This document shows positions 1 to 7,124 of a stretch of DNA of 9,484 nt, in pieces. The DNA is taken from contig JAAZOA010000054.1 of NCBI GenBank assembly GCA_012798055.1, forward strand, positions 1-9,484. The letters are read 5' to 3'. The stretch's first letter is position 1; each line of letters begins with the position of its first letter. The notes beneath the pieces are model-generated. The model saw only the letters and a list, made by a program, of their open reading frames with translations. It ran no database searches and had not been told where the DNA came from. The position numbers were made by a program, and so were the translations under genes. This DNA is from Syntrophomonadaceae bacterium (GTDB taxonomy: Bacteria; Bacillota; Syntrophomonadia; Syntrophomonadales; Syntrophomonadaceae).

Positions 1-2301
1 GGGGTAAAAACCCATAGGCTGGTTGTTCAATATGGCCGCATAATATTGGGCAGGATGATGTTTGATCAGATAGGCGGTTTTATAGCTGGTGGTGGCGAAG
101 GCCGCGGCATGGGCTTCACAAAAACCATAGCTGGCGTACCCCAACATACTGTTAAATATATCCTCGGCCAGGTTTTGCTCCACCCCCCGCTCCACAGCGC
201 GATCGACAAAGGTCTGCCCTAATTCCTGCATGCGCTTCTGGGAGCGGGAGTGGGTCATCACTCTCCGCAGTTGGTCTGCCTCCGCCGGGCTGAAACCCGC
301 GATAGCCCGGCCGATTTCGATTACCTGCTCCTGGAACAAGACCACGCCATAGGTCTTCTTCAAAATAGGTTCCAGCCAGGGGTGCATATAGCTTACTTCC
401 TCCTGCCCCAGCCGCCTGGCTACGTAGGGGTCCACCATATTGCCTTTAATGGGGCCGGGTCTTATCAAGGCCATGCTGGCTACCACATCTTCAAATTCAG
501 AGGCCTGGAAGCGGCTCTGCAAAGCCCGCTGGGCCGGGCTTTCCAACTGGAAGACGCCTATTGTCTCGCCCCGGTTGATCATCTCATAGGTCGCCCGGTC
601 ATCCAGGGGGATCTGGTCATATTCAAGGTCGTGCCCGCTTTGCCGCAACTGGCCGGTCGCATCCTGTATGACCGACAGAGTGCGCAGGGAGAGCAGGTCC
701 AGCTTAACCAGGCCCAGCCCTTCGATATCGTCCTTGTCAAACTGGCTGATCACCGGCCCCTGGCCGGATCGTTGCAGGGGGGTGAACTGGGTTATGGGCG
801 GGTCGCTGATAACCACACCCCCCAGGTGCATCCCCAGGAAGCGGGGGAATCCGGCCAGGCGCTCACAGCATTCCAGCAGCATTTCAAACCGCTCTTCATG
901 CAGCGGGCTATCCTTGAGCTCAGGGAGTTTGAGCAAGAGGGCCCGGATCTGGTCCGCCCGGGCGTAAAAAGGCATCCGTTTGCAGAGGGGATCCATCTCC
1001 GCTTCAGGAAATCCCAGGGCTTTGCCCAGTTCCCGCAGGGCGGAGCGAGCCCGAAAGCAGTTATAGGTTGCCACCCGGGCCACATGCTCCGGACCGTATT
1101 TTTGGTATATATAGTCGATTACTTTATCCCGGTGGCGGGATTCGAAATCTATATCGATATCGGGCATACCCACCCTCTCCGGGTTCATGAAACGCTCGAA
1201 CAAGAGCCCACGCTGCAGGGAATCTACCTCGGTGATGCCCAGGCAATAGGCTGCCAGCGAGTCGGCCGCTGAACCCCGGCCGGCGTAACGGATGCCTTGC
1301 TGGCGGGCATAGTTGGCCAAATCCCACACCACCAGGAAATAATCGGGGAAACCCATCTGTTCTATAATCCCCAGTTCATATTCCAGGCGGGTCTCTACTG
1401 CCGGGGTGATTGCGCGGTAGTGGCGCCGGGCCCCCTCCCAGGTGAGCTGGCGCAAAACCAGGGCAGCATCCTGGCCAGGCAGGAGAGGGAAGCGGGGGAA
1501 GTGAAAAACTGAGCTCTGCAGGATCGGCTGACAGCGGTCGGCAATCCGCAATGTATTGGCCAGGGCTTCCGGGCAATGGGCGAACAGATCCCGCATTTCC
1601 GCTGCCGACTTGAGATACGCCGCCCCGTTCATGGGCCGGTCGGGGTCTATGTCATTTACGGTGCATAGTTTCTTGGCGCAGCACAGGAGGTCATGCAGGA
1701 AATAATCTTCGTGACGGGCGTAATGAACGTTGTTGCTGGCCACCACCGGGAGATCTGATTCCCGGGCCAACTCCAGGAGGCGCCGGTTCAGGTAGCGGTC
1801 GCCGGGCAGGAAGAGGTTCTGTAATTCGATATAGAAATTCTCCCGGCCCCATATAGATTTGTAATATTCGGCCTGCTCCCGGGCGGCCTGGAAGTGGCCC
1901 TGCAAGATGAGCCGGGCCAGATTGCCGCGCCGGCAGCCGGAGAGGACGATCACCTCACTCAGGGCTTCCAGGTCCCGGGCGGCGGCTCTTGCCTGGCCCC
2001 GGGGATTATGGAGATGGGCGGCGGTAAGCAAACGGCACAGGCTGGAATAGCCCTGTTCATTTTGGGCCAAGAGGGTGAGGTGACTGTCATCCTCGAGGCT
2101 GATTTCCACCCCCTGGATGGCCTTCAAGCCTGACTGGCGGGCCGCATGAGCAAACTGCACGGCGGCGGAGAGGTTGTCGTGATCGCAGATCGCCAGAGCC
2201 GGCATGTCCAGTTGTGCCGCCTGAGAAACCAGGTCCTCCACCGAGCTGGCCCCGTCCAGGAAAGAAAAAGAGCTGTGGCAATGGAGGTGCACAAAACTCA
2301 T
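1..2301 (-). CDS. dnaE2: Error-prone DNA polymerase III alpha-type subunit DnaE2 (ImuC), 3' end beyond window
   Basis: C-family translesion DNA polymerase, the catalytic subunit of the ImuB-DnaE2 mutasome. 767 codons are open from ATG at 2301 to the window edge; family members are roughly 1,000-1,080 residues, so the C-terminal quarter is missing. The N-terminal PHP domain has HLHCH (H5, H7, H9) and FSFLDGAS, a DnaE2-like signature, then CDHDN (D40-D42) and GVE (E66). The palm has AGRGSAADS near 354-362, PDIDIDF with D381 and D383, and KLDLLSLR with D535, which together supply the expected catalytic Asp triad. GVFQLES and RPGPIKGNMVDPY follow. The last visible residues, NNQPMGFYP, resemble the DnaE2 NSQPMGFY motif. 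An AGGAG overlaps the upstream stop region, 9 nt separate the genes, and the gene is last of three in an SOS operon. Oddity: the usual ATND of the PHP domain reads ASNN (N191). DnaE2 rather than DnaE1 is a confident call from motifs and context. Confidence 0.95.
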   Translation of the reverse strand, partial: MSFVHLHCHSSFSFLDGASSVEDLVSQAAQLDMPALAICDHDNLSAAVQFAHAARQSGLKAIQGVEISLEDDSHLTLLAQNEQGYSSLCRLLTAAHLHNPRGQARAAARDLEALSEVIVLSGCRRGNLARLILQGHFQAAREQAEYYKSIWGRENFYIELQNLFLPGDRYLNRRLLELARESDLPVVASNNVHYARHEDYFLHDLLCCAKKLCTVNDIDPDRPMNGAAYLKSAAEMRDLFAHCPEALANTLRIADRCQPILQSSVFHFPRFPLLPGQDAALVLRQLTWEGARRHYRAITPAVETRLEYELGIIEQMGFPDYFLVVWDLANYARQQGIRYAGRGSAADSLAAYCLGITEVDSLQRGLLFERFMNPERVGMPDIDIDFESRHRDKVIDYIYQKYGPEHVARVATYNCFRARSALRELGKALGFPEAEMDPLCKRMPFYARADQIRALLLKLPELKDSPLHEERFEMLLECCERLAGFPRFLGMHLGGVVISDPPITQFTPLQRSGQGPVISQFDKDDIEGLGLVKLDLLSLRTLSVIQDATGQLRQSGHDLEYDQIPLDDRATYEMINRGETIGVFQLESPAQRALQSRFQASEFEDVVASMALIRPGPIKGNMVDPYVARRLGQEEVSYMHPWLEPILKKTYGVVLFQEQVIEIGRAIAGFSPAEADQLRRVMTHSRSQKRMQELGQTFVDRAVERGVEQNLAEDIFNSMLGYASYGFCEAHAAAFATTSYKTAYLIKHHPAQYYAAILNNQPMGFYP

Positions 2302-2310
2302 AACCGGCTC

Positions 2311-2553
2311 CTAATCGTAGGTTTTATAAAGGTACCAGCTATTTTCTTTCCGATCATAAAAAATCTCCCGCACACTCTGATCTTCGAAAACCAGCCGATA
2401 AAATGTTTTTTCACTCTCTCCGGCCCACCAGCAGCCGGTATCCTGCCAGCATTCCAGCAGTTCCAGCACCTGTAAGGCCTGGCCCCGGAACCTGATTTGG
2501 ACTGGTTCCTGTCCGGGCCCGCATTCGACCTGCAAAAGGGGATAACGCTTCAT
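2311..2553 (-). CDS. DUF6504-like small protein between imuB and dnaE2
   Basis: Small 80-residue protein of unknown function. The start chosen is ATG at 2553, which overlaps the TGA of the imuB-like gene as ATGA, so the two are probably translationally coupled; a GGGGGG tract sits just upstream. A start 13 codons earlier (2592) is open but would overlap imuB by 43 nt and is less likely. The sequence shows a beta-rich, aromatic-rich pattern: IRFRGQ (20-25), CWQDTGCWW (W36, W42, W43), FYRL (51-54) and a closing WYLYKTYD. This resembles DUF6504 proteins which, from memory, accompany Y-family/ImuB and DnaE2 genes in Actinobacteria. No signal peptide or membrane segment is visible. Its position inside a LexA-controlled operon suggests an accessory role in the mutasome or its binding to DNA; that role is inference. 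The family call is from recalled pattern only. Confidence 0.8.
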   Translation of the reverse strand: MKRYPLLQVECGPGQEPVQIRFRGQALQVLELLECWQDTGCWWAGESEKTFYRLVFEDQSVREIFYDRKENSWYLYKTYD

Positions 2554-3602
2554 TCCAATCCCCCCGGAGAGGCAAAACGCCAGGGATCCCAAAAACGCAG
2601 GATTTCCTCCCGCCGCTCGATCGCCAACCCCATGCCGATACTGTCGGGAAAGCGCTGCAAAAGCTGCTCCAAGATAGCCGCGCGCCGCTGCTGCCTGGCT
2701 TCATCTTGGCGGATAGAGCGCAAGGTGAAGAGGTTTTGACTTCGCATCTCCAGGGGCTGCAAACCATCCAGGCACACCCTCAAACTAGTAACCGGCTGCT
2801 CCAGGGCAGCGGGCAGCAGTCCCGCCATGATCAAACCCAGGCGCGACATATCATGACAGGCCCTGGCAAGCCGTCTTTCCAGGTTAAGAGGCTTTGCTCC
2901 CCCCAGTTCCAATTGCAGCTTCACCTGCTGGCAGGCAGCATGCCGTTGGCCGAGTATAGCCCCCAATTCCCGGGCTGAATCTTCCAGGACCAGCAGGAGC
3001 TGGTTGCGGTCAGCACAACCTTCAGCCAGTTCCAGGGAGTAAGCCAGCCGTTCGGGGGGATAAAGGCCTCTTACCGGGCGGTAATCGCGGCCCTGGATAT
3101 TTTGCCAGAGGCCGGCCGGGTTTCTTTTCAGTATCTGCTGCAGGCGAAGCGGGCCTAATGCGGCCAGTTCACCTACCTGCATGTAGCCCAGCCGCTGCAG
3201 AAGGCGGCTCTCCCGGCGGGATAAAGGAAAGAATTCCTCCACCGGCAGATCGAGGAGAAAAGCGGCCTCTTTACCAGGGAGCACCTGGACTATGTCTGCT
3301 CCTTGCTGCTGAAAGCGGCGATAGCTGCCGGGGGAAGTCCCGTGCAGGCTGGAACGATTGGCGGCCAGCATAGCCAGGAGAGGAGAAGTCGCCAGGCCGA
3401 CAGAAGCACCTCCGCCGGTGTTTGCGGCCAGGGCCTCAGCCAGGTCGCGCAAAATATCGCTGATGCGGTTAAAAAGGCTCAGGTCCAACAGCAATTCCTG
3501 TTCGCCGATAGGCTCCAGTATTGAACTGTGGCCGCTACATGCTTCCAGCAGCTCTTCCTCGACAGACCCGTTATTCAGGCGCATATAAATGATTTTGCGC
3601 AT
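2550..3602 (-). CDS. imuB: ImuB-like Y-family polymerase homologue lacking the fingers region
   Basis: 350-residue relative of ImuB, which in characterised systems is a catalytically dead Y-family protein linking DnaE2 to the beta clamp. After a first strand (RKIIYMRL, 2-9) the chain goes almost directly to a helix and to EQELLLDLS (34-42), aligning with the second catalytic strand (SIDEAYLD) of Y-family enzymes. That strand normally lies about 100 residues in, so some 70 residues (fingers and part of palm) are absent. The first metal-binding Asp is not seen and the second-motif Asp is Gln (Q35). Next come a thumb with a helix-hairpin-helix (LGYMQVGELAALGP, 138-151) and a little-finger domain from about 180 to 290. 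SQNLF (288-292) could be a degenerate clamp-binding motif. The start is firm: an in-frame TGA lies three codons upstream and GAGGAG 9 nt before ATG. First gene of the operon, with a LexA box upstream. Confidence 0.85.
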   Translation of the reverse strand: MRKIIYMRLNNGSVEEELLEACSGHSSILEPIGEQELLLDLSLFNRISDILRDLAEALAANTGGGASVGLATSPLLAMLAANRSSLHGTSPGSYRRFQQQGADIVQVLPGKEAAFLLDLPVEEFFPLSRRESRLLQRLGYMQVGELAALGPLRLQQILKRNPAGLWQNIQGRDYRPVRGLYPPERLAYSLELAEGCADRNQLLLVLEDSARELGAILGQRHAACQQVKLQLELGGAKPLNLERRLARACHDMSRLGLIMAGLLPAALEQPVTSLRVCLDGLQPLEMRSQNLFTLRSIRQDEARQQRRAAILEQLLQRFPDSIGMGLAIERREEILRFWDPWRFASPGGLE

Positions 3603-3611
3603 CGGTGATCA

Positions 3612-3618
3612 TCTCCTC
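3612..3618 (-). promoter_or_regulatory. Ribosome binding site of imuB-like gene
   Basis: GAGGAGA on the minus strand, 9 nt before the ATG at 3602. Together with the in-frame TGA just upstream of that ATG, it fixes the unusually short N-terminus of the ImuB-like protein as genuine rather than a mis-called start. Confidence 0.8.
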
Positions 3619-3630
3619 TTTGGTATTCAT

Positions 3631-3659
3631 ATGCTACAATAGAACAAATGTTCTGTCAA
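3631..3659 (-). promoter_or_regulatory. Promoter of imuB-DUF6504-dnaE2 operon
   Basis: Reading the minus strand, a perfect -35 TTGACA (3659-3654) is followed by a 17-nt spacer and a -10 TAGCAT (3636-3631, four of six consensus bases). Transcription would start about 20 nt before the Shine-Dalgarno site of the imuB-like gene. The spacer is almost filled by the LexA box, so repressor binding would block RNA polymerase directly. Confidence 0.8.
3641..3654 (-). promoter_or_regulatory. LexA (DinR-type) SOS box
   Basis: AGAACATTTGTTCT on the minus strand. It fits the Gram-positive SOS operator core GAAC-N4-GTTC with extra symmetry in the flanking A and T; the Bacillus subtilis consensus is CGAACRNRYGTTYC. 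It sits between the -35 and -10 elements and shares one base with the -35. By eye this is the only GAAC-N4-GTTC in the window. The operon is therefore expected to be repressed by LexA and induced by DNA damage. Confidence 0.88.
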
Positions 3660-3755
3660 GAACCGCCGCCAGGAGAGAAAAAGTGTTTTTAGGTGGACTT
3701 GGAGAGGATAGTTGCGGTAAATTATTGGCAGGCTTATTAATTTGGAGGTGCTGAA

Positions 3756-6101
3756 TTGCTGAAACTGATCGATAAAGGGGTCTACTTCATAAACAATACC
3801 AGCCTGGTTGAGGCAGGGGAAAATGGAGCCGCTGACCTGGTCATCGGTCCGGGTTCCGCTGATAACCTGGGGGTTGATATCAGCAAGCTTGTCCCGGAGC
3901 AGGCGAAACAAAACACCATCGCTTACCGGATTCTGATCGATCACAACACCAGTGGTGATCCAAAACAGCTCAAACTGAAGTTTGATGCCCTGGCTTCCCA
4001 TGACATAACCTATGTGGGTATCGTCCCGACCGCACGGGCCAGCGGGCTCAAGGAATTCCCGGTCCCTTATGTATTGACCAACTGTCATAACAGCCTCTGT
4101 GCGGTGGGGGGGACCATCAACGAGGATGATCATGTTTTTGGGCTTTCAGCGGCGAAAAAATATGGCGGTATATATGTGCCGGCTCACCTGGCGGTCATTC
4201 ACCAGTATATGCGGGAAATGATGAGTGCCTGCGGGCATATGATTCTGGGCTCGGACAGCCATACCCGCTACGGGGCCCTCGGCACCATGGGCTTCGGTGA
4301 GGGCGGCCCGGAATTGGTGAAACAGTTGCTGCAAAAAACCTATGACCTGGCCTATCCCGAGATTATCGCCGTATACCTGCAGGGCAAGCCCCAACCGGGG
4401 GTAGGCCCCCAGGATGTAGCCCTGGCCATAATTGGTGCGGTTTTCAAGAACAACTTCGTCAATAACAAGGTTTTGGAATTCATCGGCCCGGGCATCCGCC
4501 ATCTGTCGGTAGATTACAGAAACGGCATCGATGTGATGACCACTGAGACCACCTGTTTGAGTTCCATCTGGTCGACAGATGAAAAAGTGGCTGAATATTT
4601 GAAGATCCACGGCCGGCCTCAGGTTTATGCCCCCTTGAATCCTGGGCCGGTAGCTGACTATGATGGCGCGGTGGTGGTGGACCTTGATCAAATCGAACCC
4701 ATGATCGCATTGCCCTTCCATCCCAGCAATGTCTACACCATCGCGGAATTAAACCGCAATGCCTATGATATACTGCGCGAGGTTGAAATCGCAGGCCAAA
4801 AACAGATGGAAAACCCGGACATAAGGTTCAGCCTGACCGACAAACTGGTAGGGGGGCGGCTGAAAGTAGACCAGGGTATCGTGGCTGGGTGCGCAGGCGG
4901 CAGCTTCGAAAACCTATACCAGATCGCCGCCATGGTCGAAAACCGTTCTATTGGCAGCGGGGAACTGGCCTTCAGCGTTTACCCGGCCAGCCAGCCTATA
5001 TTTATGGAGCTAATCAGATCTGGTGCCGCGGCTAAAATGATGGCGGCCGGAATCACTATGAAGACGGCTTTCTGCGGACCCTGTTTCGGAGCCGGCGATG
5101 TGCCTGCCAATGGAGCGCTTAGCATCCGTCACACCACCCGCAATTTCCCTAATCGGGAGGGTTCCAAACCGGATCAGGGCCAGATATCTTCGGTGGCCCT
5201 TATGGATGCCAGATCAATAGCCGCGACGGTATTGAACGGAGGTTTCTTGACCCCTGCGACTGCCATGGGGATCAAGCCCGAATCGGTATCATATTACTTC
5301 GACCACCGGATATACAACCACCGGGTCTATAACGGCTTCCGGCAGCCAGAAGCCGCGGAGGAACTCAAGTTCGGACCTAATATCGCCGACTGGCCTGAGA
5401 TGGTGGCCCTGCCCCAGCACCTTTTGCTGAAGGTGGCTGCCCTTATCACCGATCCGGTGACTACCACCGATGAGCTCATCCCTTCCGGGGAGACCTCCTC
5501 TTTCCGCTCCAACCCGCGCAAGCTGGCGGAGTTCACCCTGTCCAGAAAAGATCCGGCTTATGTAGGCCGGGCCAAAGCCCAGGACCGGCTGGAACAGGAG
5601 CGCCGCAGCAGGTTGTCCTCAGGTTCTGAGGGAGAAATATCGGAGGATCTAGAGGCTATCTGCCGCAGATTGATCGATGCTTTAGACTATTTCAAAGACT
5701 GCTCGGAGATGCTTAAGTCCACTGGTCTGGGCAGTGTGGTATATGCAGTCAAACCAGGAGACGGTTCGGCCCGGGAACAGGCCGCTTCCTGCCAGAAGGT
5801 ACTGGGGGGATGGGCGAATATTGCGGTGGAATATGCCACCAAGCGTTACCGGAGCAACCTCGTCAATTGGGGCATGCTGCCCTTCACCATAGCTCCGGGT
5901 GAGGTGCCATTTGCCGTCGATGACCTGATCTTTATCCCGGATTTGAAAGACAGGCTCAGGGAAGGCCAGGAAATCATGAAGGCCTATGCCATAAACAGCC
6001 AGGGGGAAGTAAAAGAACTTACCCTGTCCCTGCCCAGGATGACCGAAGATGAGCGGCAAATCATCCTCAAAGGCAGCTTGATCAATTATTATGCCGGATA
6101 A
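3756..6101 (+). CDS. Aconitase-superfamily hydratase, YbhJ-like, substrate unknown
   Basis: 781-residue [4Fe-4S] hydro-lyase of the aconitase superfamily, closest in my reading to the YbhJ-like 'hydratase' group. The start is TTG at 3756, with GGAGG 7 nt upstream. Aconitase active-site equivalents can be followed: DH (62-63), IHQ (H149), GSDSHT (D167, S168, H169) and E264. The cluster cysteines are C379 (VAGC) and C440/C443 (CGPC), followed by TRNFPNREGSK (R462, R467). After a linker at about 530-640, the swivelling C-terminal domain has GDGSAREQAA (S671, R673) and NLVNWGMLPFTI. Two positions differ from mitochondrial aconitase: the Asn before R462 is Thr, and the serine after S671 is Ala. 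The catalytic core looks complete, so an active dehydratase/hydratase is likely, but citrate need not be its substrate. It is monocistronic, divergent from the SOS operon; no convincing promoter was found in the 153-nt gap. Confidence 0.9.
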   Translation: MLKLIDKGVYFINNTSLVEAGENGAADLVIGPGSADNLGVDISKLVPEQAKQNTIAYRILIDHNTSGDPKQLKLKFDALASHDITYVGIVPTARASGLKEFPVPYVLTNCHNSLCAVGGTINEDDHVFGLSAAKKYGGIYVPAHLAVIHQYMREMMSACGHMILGSDSHTRYGALGTMGFGEGGPELVKQLLQKTYDLAYPEIIAVYLQGKPQPGVGPQDVALAIIGAVFKNNFVNNKVLEFIGPGIRHLSVDYRNGIDVMTTETTCLSSIWSTDEKVAEYLKIHGRPQVYAPLNPGPVADYDGAVVVDLDQIEPMIALPFHPSNVYTIAELNRNAYDILREVEIAGQKQMENPDIRFSLTDKLVGGRLKVDQGIVAGCAGGSFENLYQIAAMVENRSIGSGELAFSVYPASQPIFMELIRSGAAAKMMAAGITMKTAFCGPCFGAGDVPANGALSIRHTTRNFPNREGSKPDQGQISSVALMDARSIAATVLNGGFLTPATAMGIKPESVSYYFDHRIYNHRVYNGFRQPEAAEELKFGPNIADWPEMVALPQHLLLKVAALITDPVTTTDELIPSGETSSFRSNPRKLAEFTLSRKDPAYVGRAKAQDRLEQERRSRLSSGSEGEISEDLEAICRRLIDALDYFKDCSEMLKSTGLGSVVYAVKPGDGSAREQAASCQKVLGGWANIAVEYATKRYRSNLVNWGMLPFTIAPGEVPFAVDDLIFIPDLKDRLREGQEIMKAYAINSQGEVKELTLSLPRMTEDERQIILKGSLINYYAG

Positions 6102-6126
6102 GAACTTGATATTCAGAATAGAACGT

Positions 6127-6152
6127 CCGGGGCGGATCGCACAAGCGCCCGG
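6127..6152. terminator. Possible bidirectional terminator between convergent genes
   Basis: CCGGGGCG (6127-6134) and CGCCCGG (6146-6152) can form a seven-pair GC-rich stem with one bulged G and an 11-nt loop. It lies in the 78-nt gap between the convergent ends of the hydratase and the universal stress gene, where a terminator is expected. Neither side carries a good T-run (TTATT on the plus strand, ACGTTCT on the minus strand), so the call is weak. Confidence 0.3.
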
Positions 6153-6179
6153 TTATTGGCTCCAGAGCATCAAACAGTA

Positions 6180-7025
6180 TCAACGTCCTGGAAAGATCAA
6201 AACCGGGCGTTTTGATTGGCGGGTCACTTCGTTGGCAGTGCTGCCGAGGAGGAACTCTTTGACCATGCCTTCTCCCCGGGTAGCCAGTATAATGAGGGTG
6301 ACGTCTTCCTTTTCCGCTACTGCCAGGATATCGGCGCCAGCAGGACCCTGATGCACCATGGTCCGCACCTTAAGACCCAGGCGATCCAGATCATTTTTTC
6401 GGGCAGTGATGAGGATCTGCCGATTTTCAACAGTTCTGATCAATTCCTCTGTATCGAAATCTCCTTCAACCACGTTGAGCAGGATGACTTCCTGCATCAA
6501 GGCGGCAAGGTCTTGCACTTCACCCAGCATGGCCAGGGAATGAGGTGAAAAATCCAGAGGGATAAGCACTTTTTGGAAAAGCCTGAAACACTGCTCCTGG
6601 CCGGGGAGGGGATCAAGAGGATAAGCTTTATTGATCAAGACCGGTACCGGGCTAAGACGAAGGACCTCAGCGGTGGTGCTGCCCAGCAGGAATTCCTTGA
6701 TTTTACCCTTGCTGTGGGGTGCGATCAGGATCAGTTGGACATTTTCACGACTGACAGCGGCTACTATTTCTGCGCTGGGAATCCCCCGGGCGACGATTGG
6801 CCGGCAACGCAGCCCCATGGAGTCGCATTTTGCTTTGAGGCCGTCCATTATCTCCTGGGCGGTGATTTCGATATAGTCTGCCTGTCTGGCTGGGTTTTGC
6901 CTGTCGATTACATGCAGCAAGACGACTTCTTTTAATCCCAAAGCCCCGAATTCAGGCAGGCAGTCCAGCAGATGCATGGCCGGTTGTGAAAAGTCAGTTG
7001 CCAAGAGCAGTCTTTCGATAACCAT
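6180..7025 (-). CDS. Tandem-domain universal stress protein (UspA family)
   Basis: 281-residue cytoplasmic protein of two UspA domains in tandem (about 1-133 and 151-279) joined by a short Pro-rich linker. Each domain begins with the typical strand and Asp: LLLATDFS (D11) and VLIPLDFS (D158). The ATP-loop signature of the family is G-2X-G-9X-G(S/T). Domain 2 has ATRG-9X-GST (248-263), with Ala for the first Gly. Domain 1 has APHS-9X-GST (102-117), with neither of the first two glycines. So domain 2 may still bind nucleotide and domain 1 is probably structural. Both domains share KEFLLGST with different codons, pointing to an old duplication. ATG at 7025 has GGGAGG 8 nt upstream. It lies 99 nt downstream of the SRAP gene on the same strand, in a leader with AT-rich segments but no clear promoter, so cotranscription is possible. 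Biochemical role is unknown. Confidence 0.9.
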   Translation of the reverse strand: MVIERLLLATDFSQPAMHLLDCLPEFGALGLKEVVLLHVIDRQNPARQADYIEITAQEIMDGLKAKCDSMGLRCRPIVARGIPSAEIVAAVSRENVQLILIAPHSKGKIKEFLLGSTTAEVLRLSPVPVLINKAYPLDPLPGQEQCFRLFQKVLIPLDFSPHSLAMLGEVQDLAALMQEVILLNVVEGDFDTEELIRTVENRQILITARKNDLDRLGLKVRTMVHQGPAGADILAVAEKEDVTLIILATRGEGMVKEFLLGSTANEVTRQSKRPVLIFPGR

Positions 7026-7124
7026 CTTTATTCCTCCCGGATAAATGAATTTGCTCCATAAATTTATATTTTTGAACCCGTCATCTCATTATTAGCAGCT
7101 GTAGCGGAGCCAGCAGGTGAAATA

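Noticed and set aside
250..1272. 340-codon open frame on the plus strand
   Set aside because: It lies wholly antisense to dnaE2, whose minus-strand frame carries clear polymerase motifs; the antisense product has no recognisable pattern.
3712..3740. TTGCGG with 17-nt spacer and TATTAA as a hydratase promoter
   Set aside because: Both boxes are poor, and the predicted start would fall on the Shine-Dalgarno site, leaving no leader.
3719..3743. AAATTA / TAATTT inverted repeat just before the hydratase ribosome site, considered as an operator
   Set aside because: Only six AT-rich pairs with a 13-nt loop; likely chance.
3627..4133. 168-codon open frame on the minus strand
   Set aside because: It covers the LexA promoter region and the antisense of the hydratase N-terminus, with no ribosome site or recognised motif.
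4146..4721. 191-codon open frame on the minus strand
   Set aside because: Antisense to the hydratase region that holds its conserved active-site motifs; no family signature of its own.
6196..6216. Perfect 8-bp inverted repeat ATCAAAAC / GTTTTGAT with 5-nt loop, considered as a terminator
   Set aside because: It lies within the last codons of the universal stress gene, the stem is AT-rich and no T-run follows; the residues encoded (SKRPVLI) are typical of the family.
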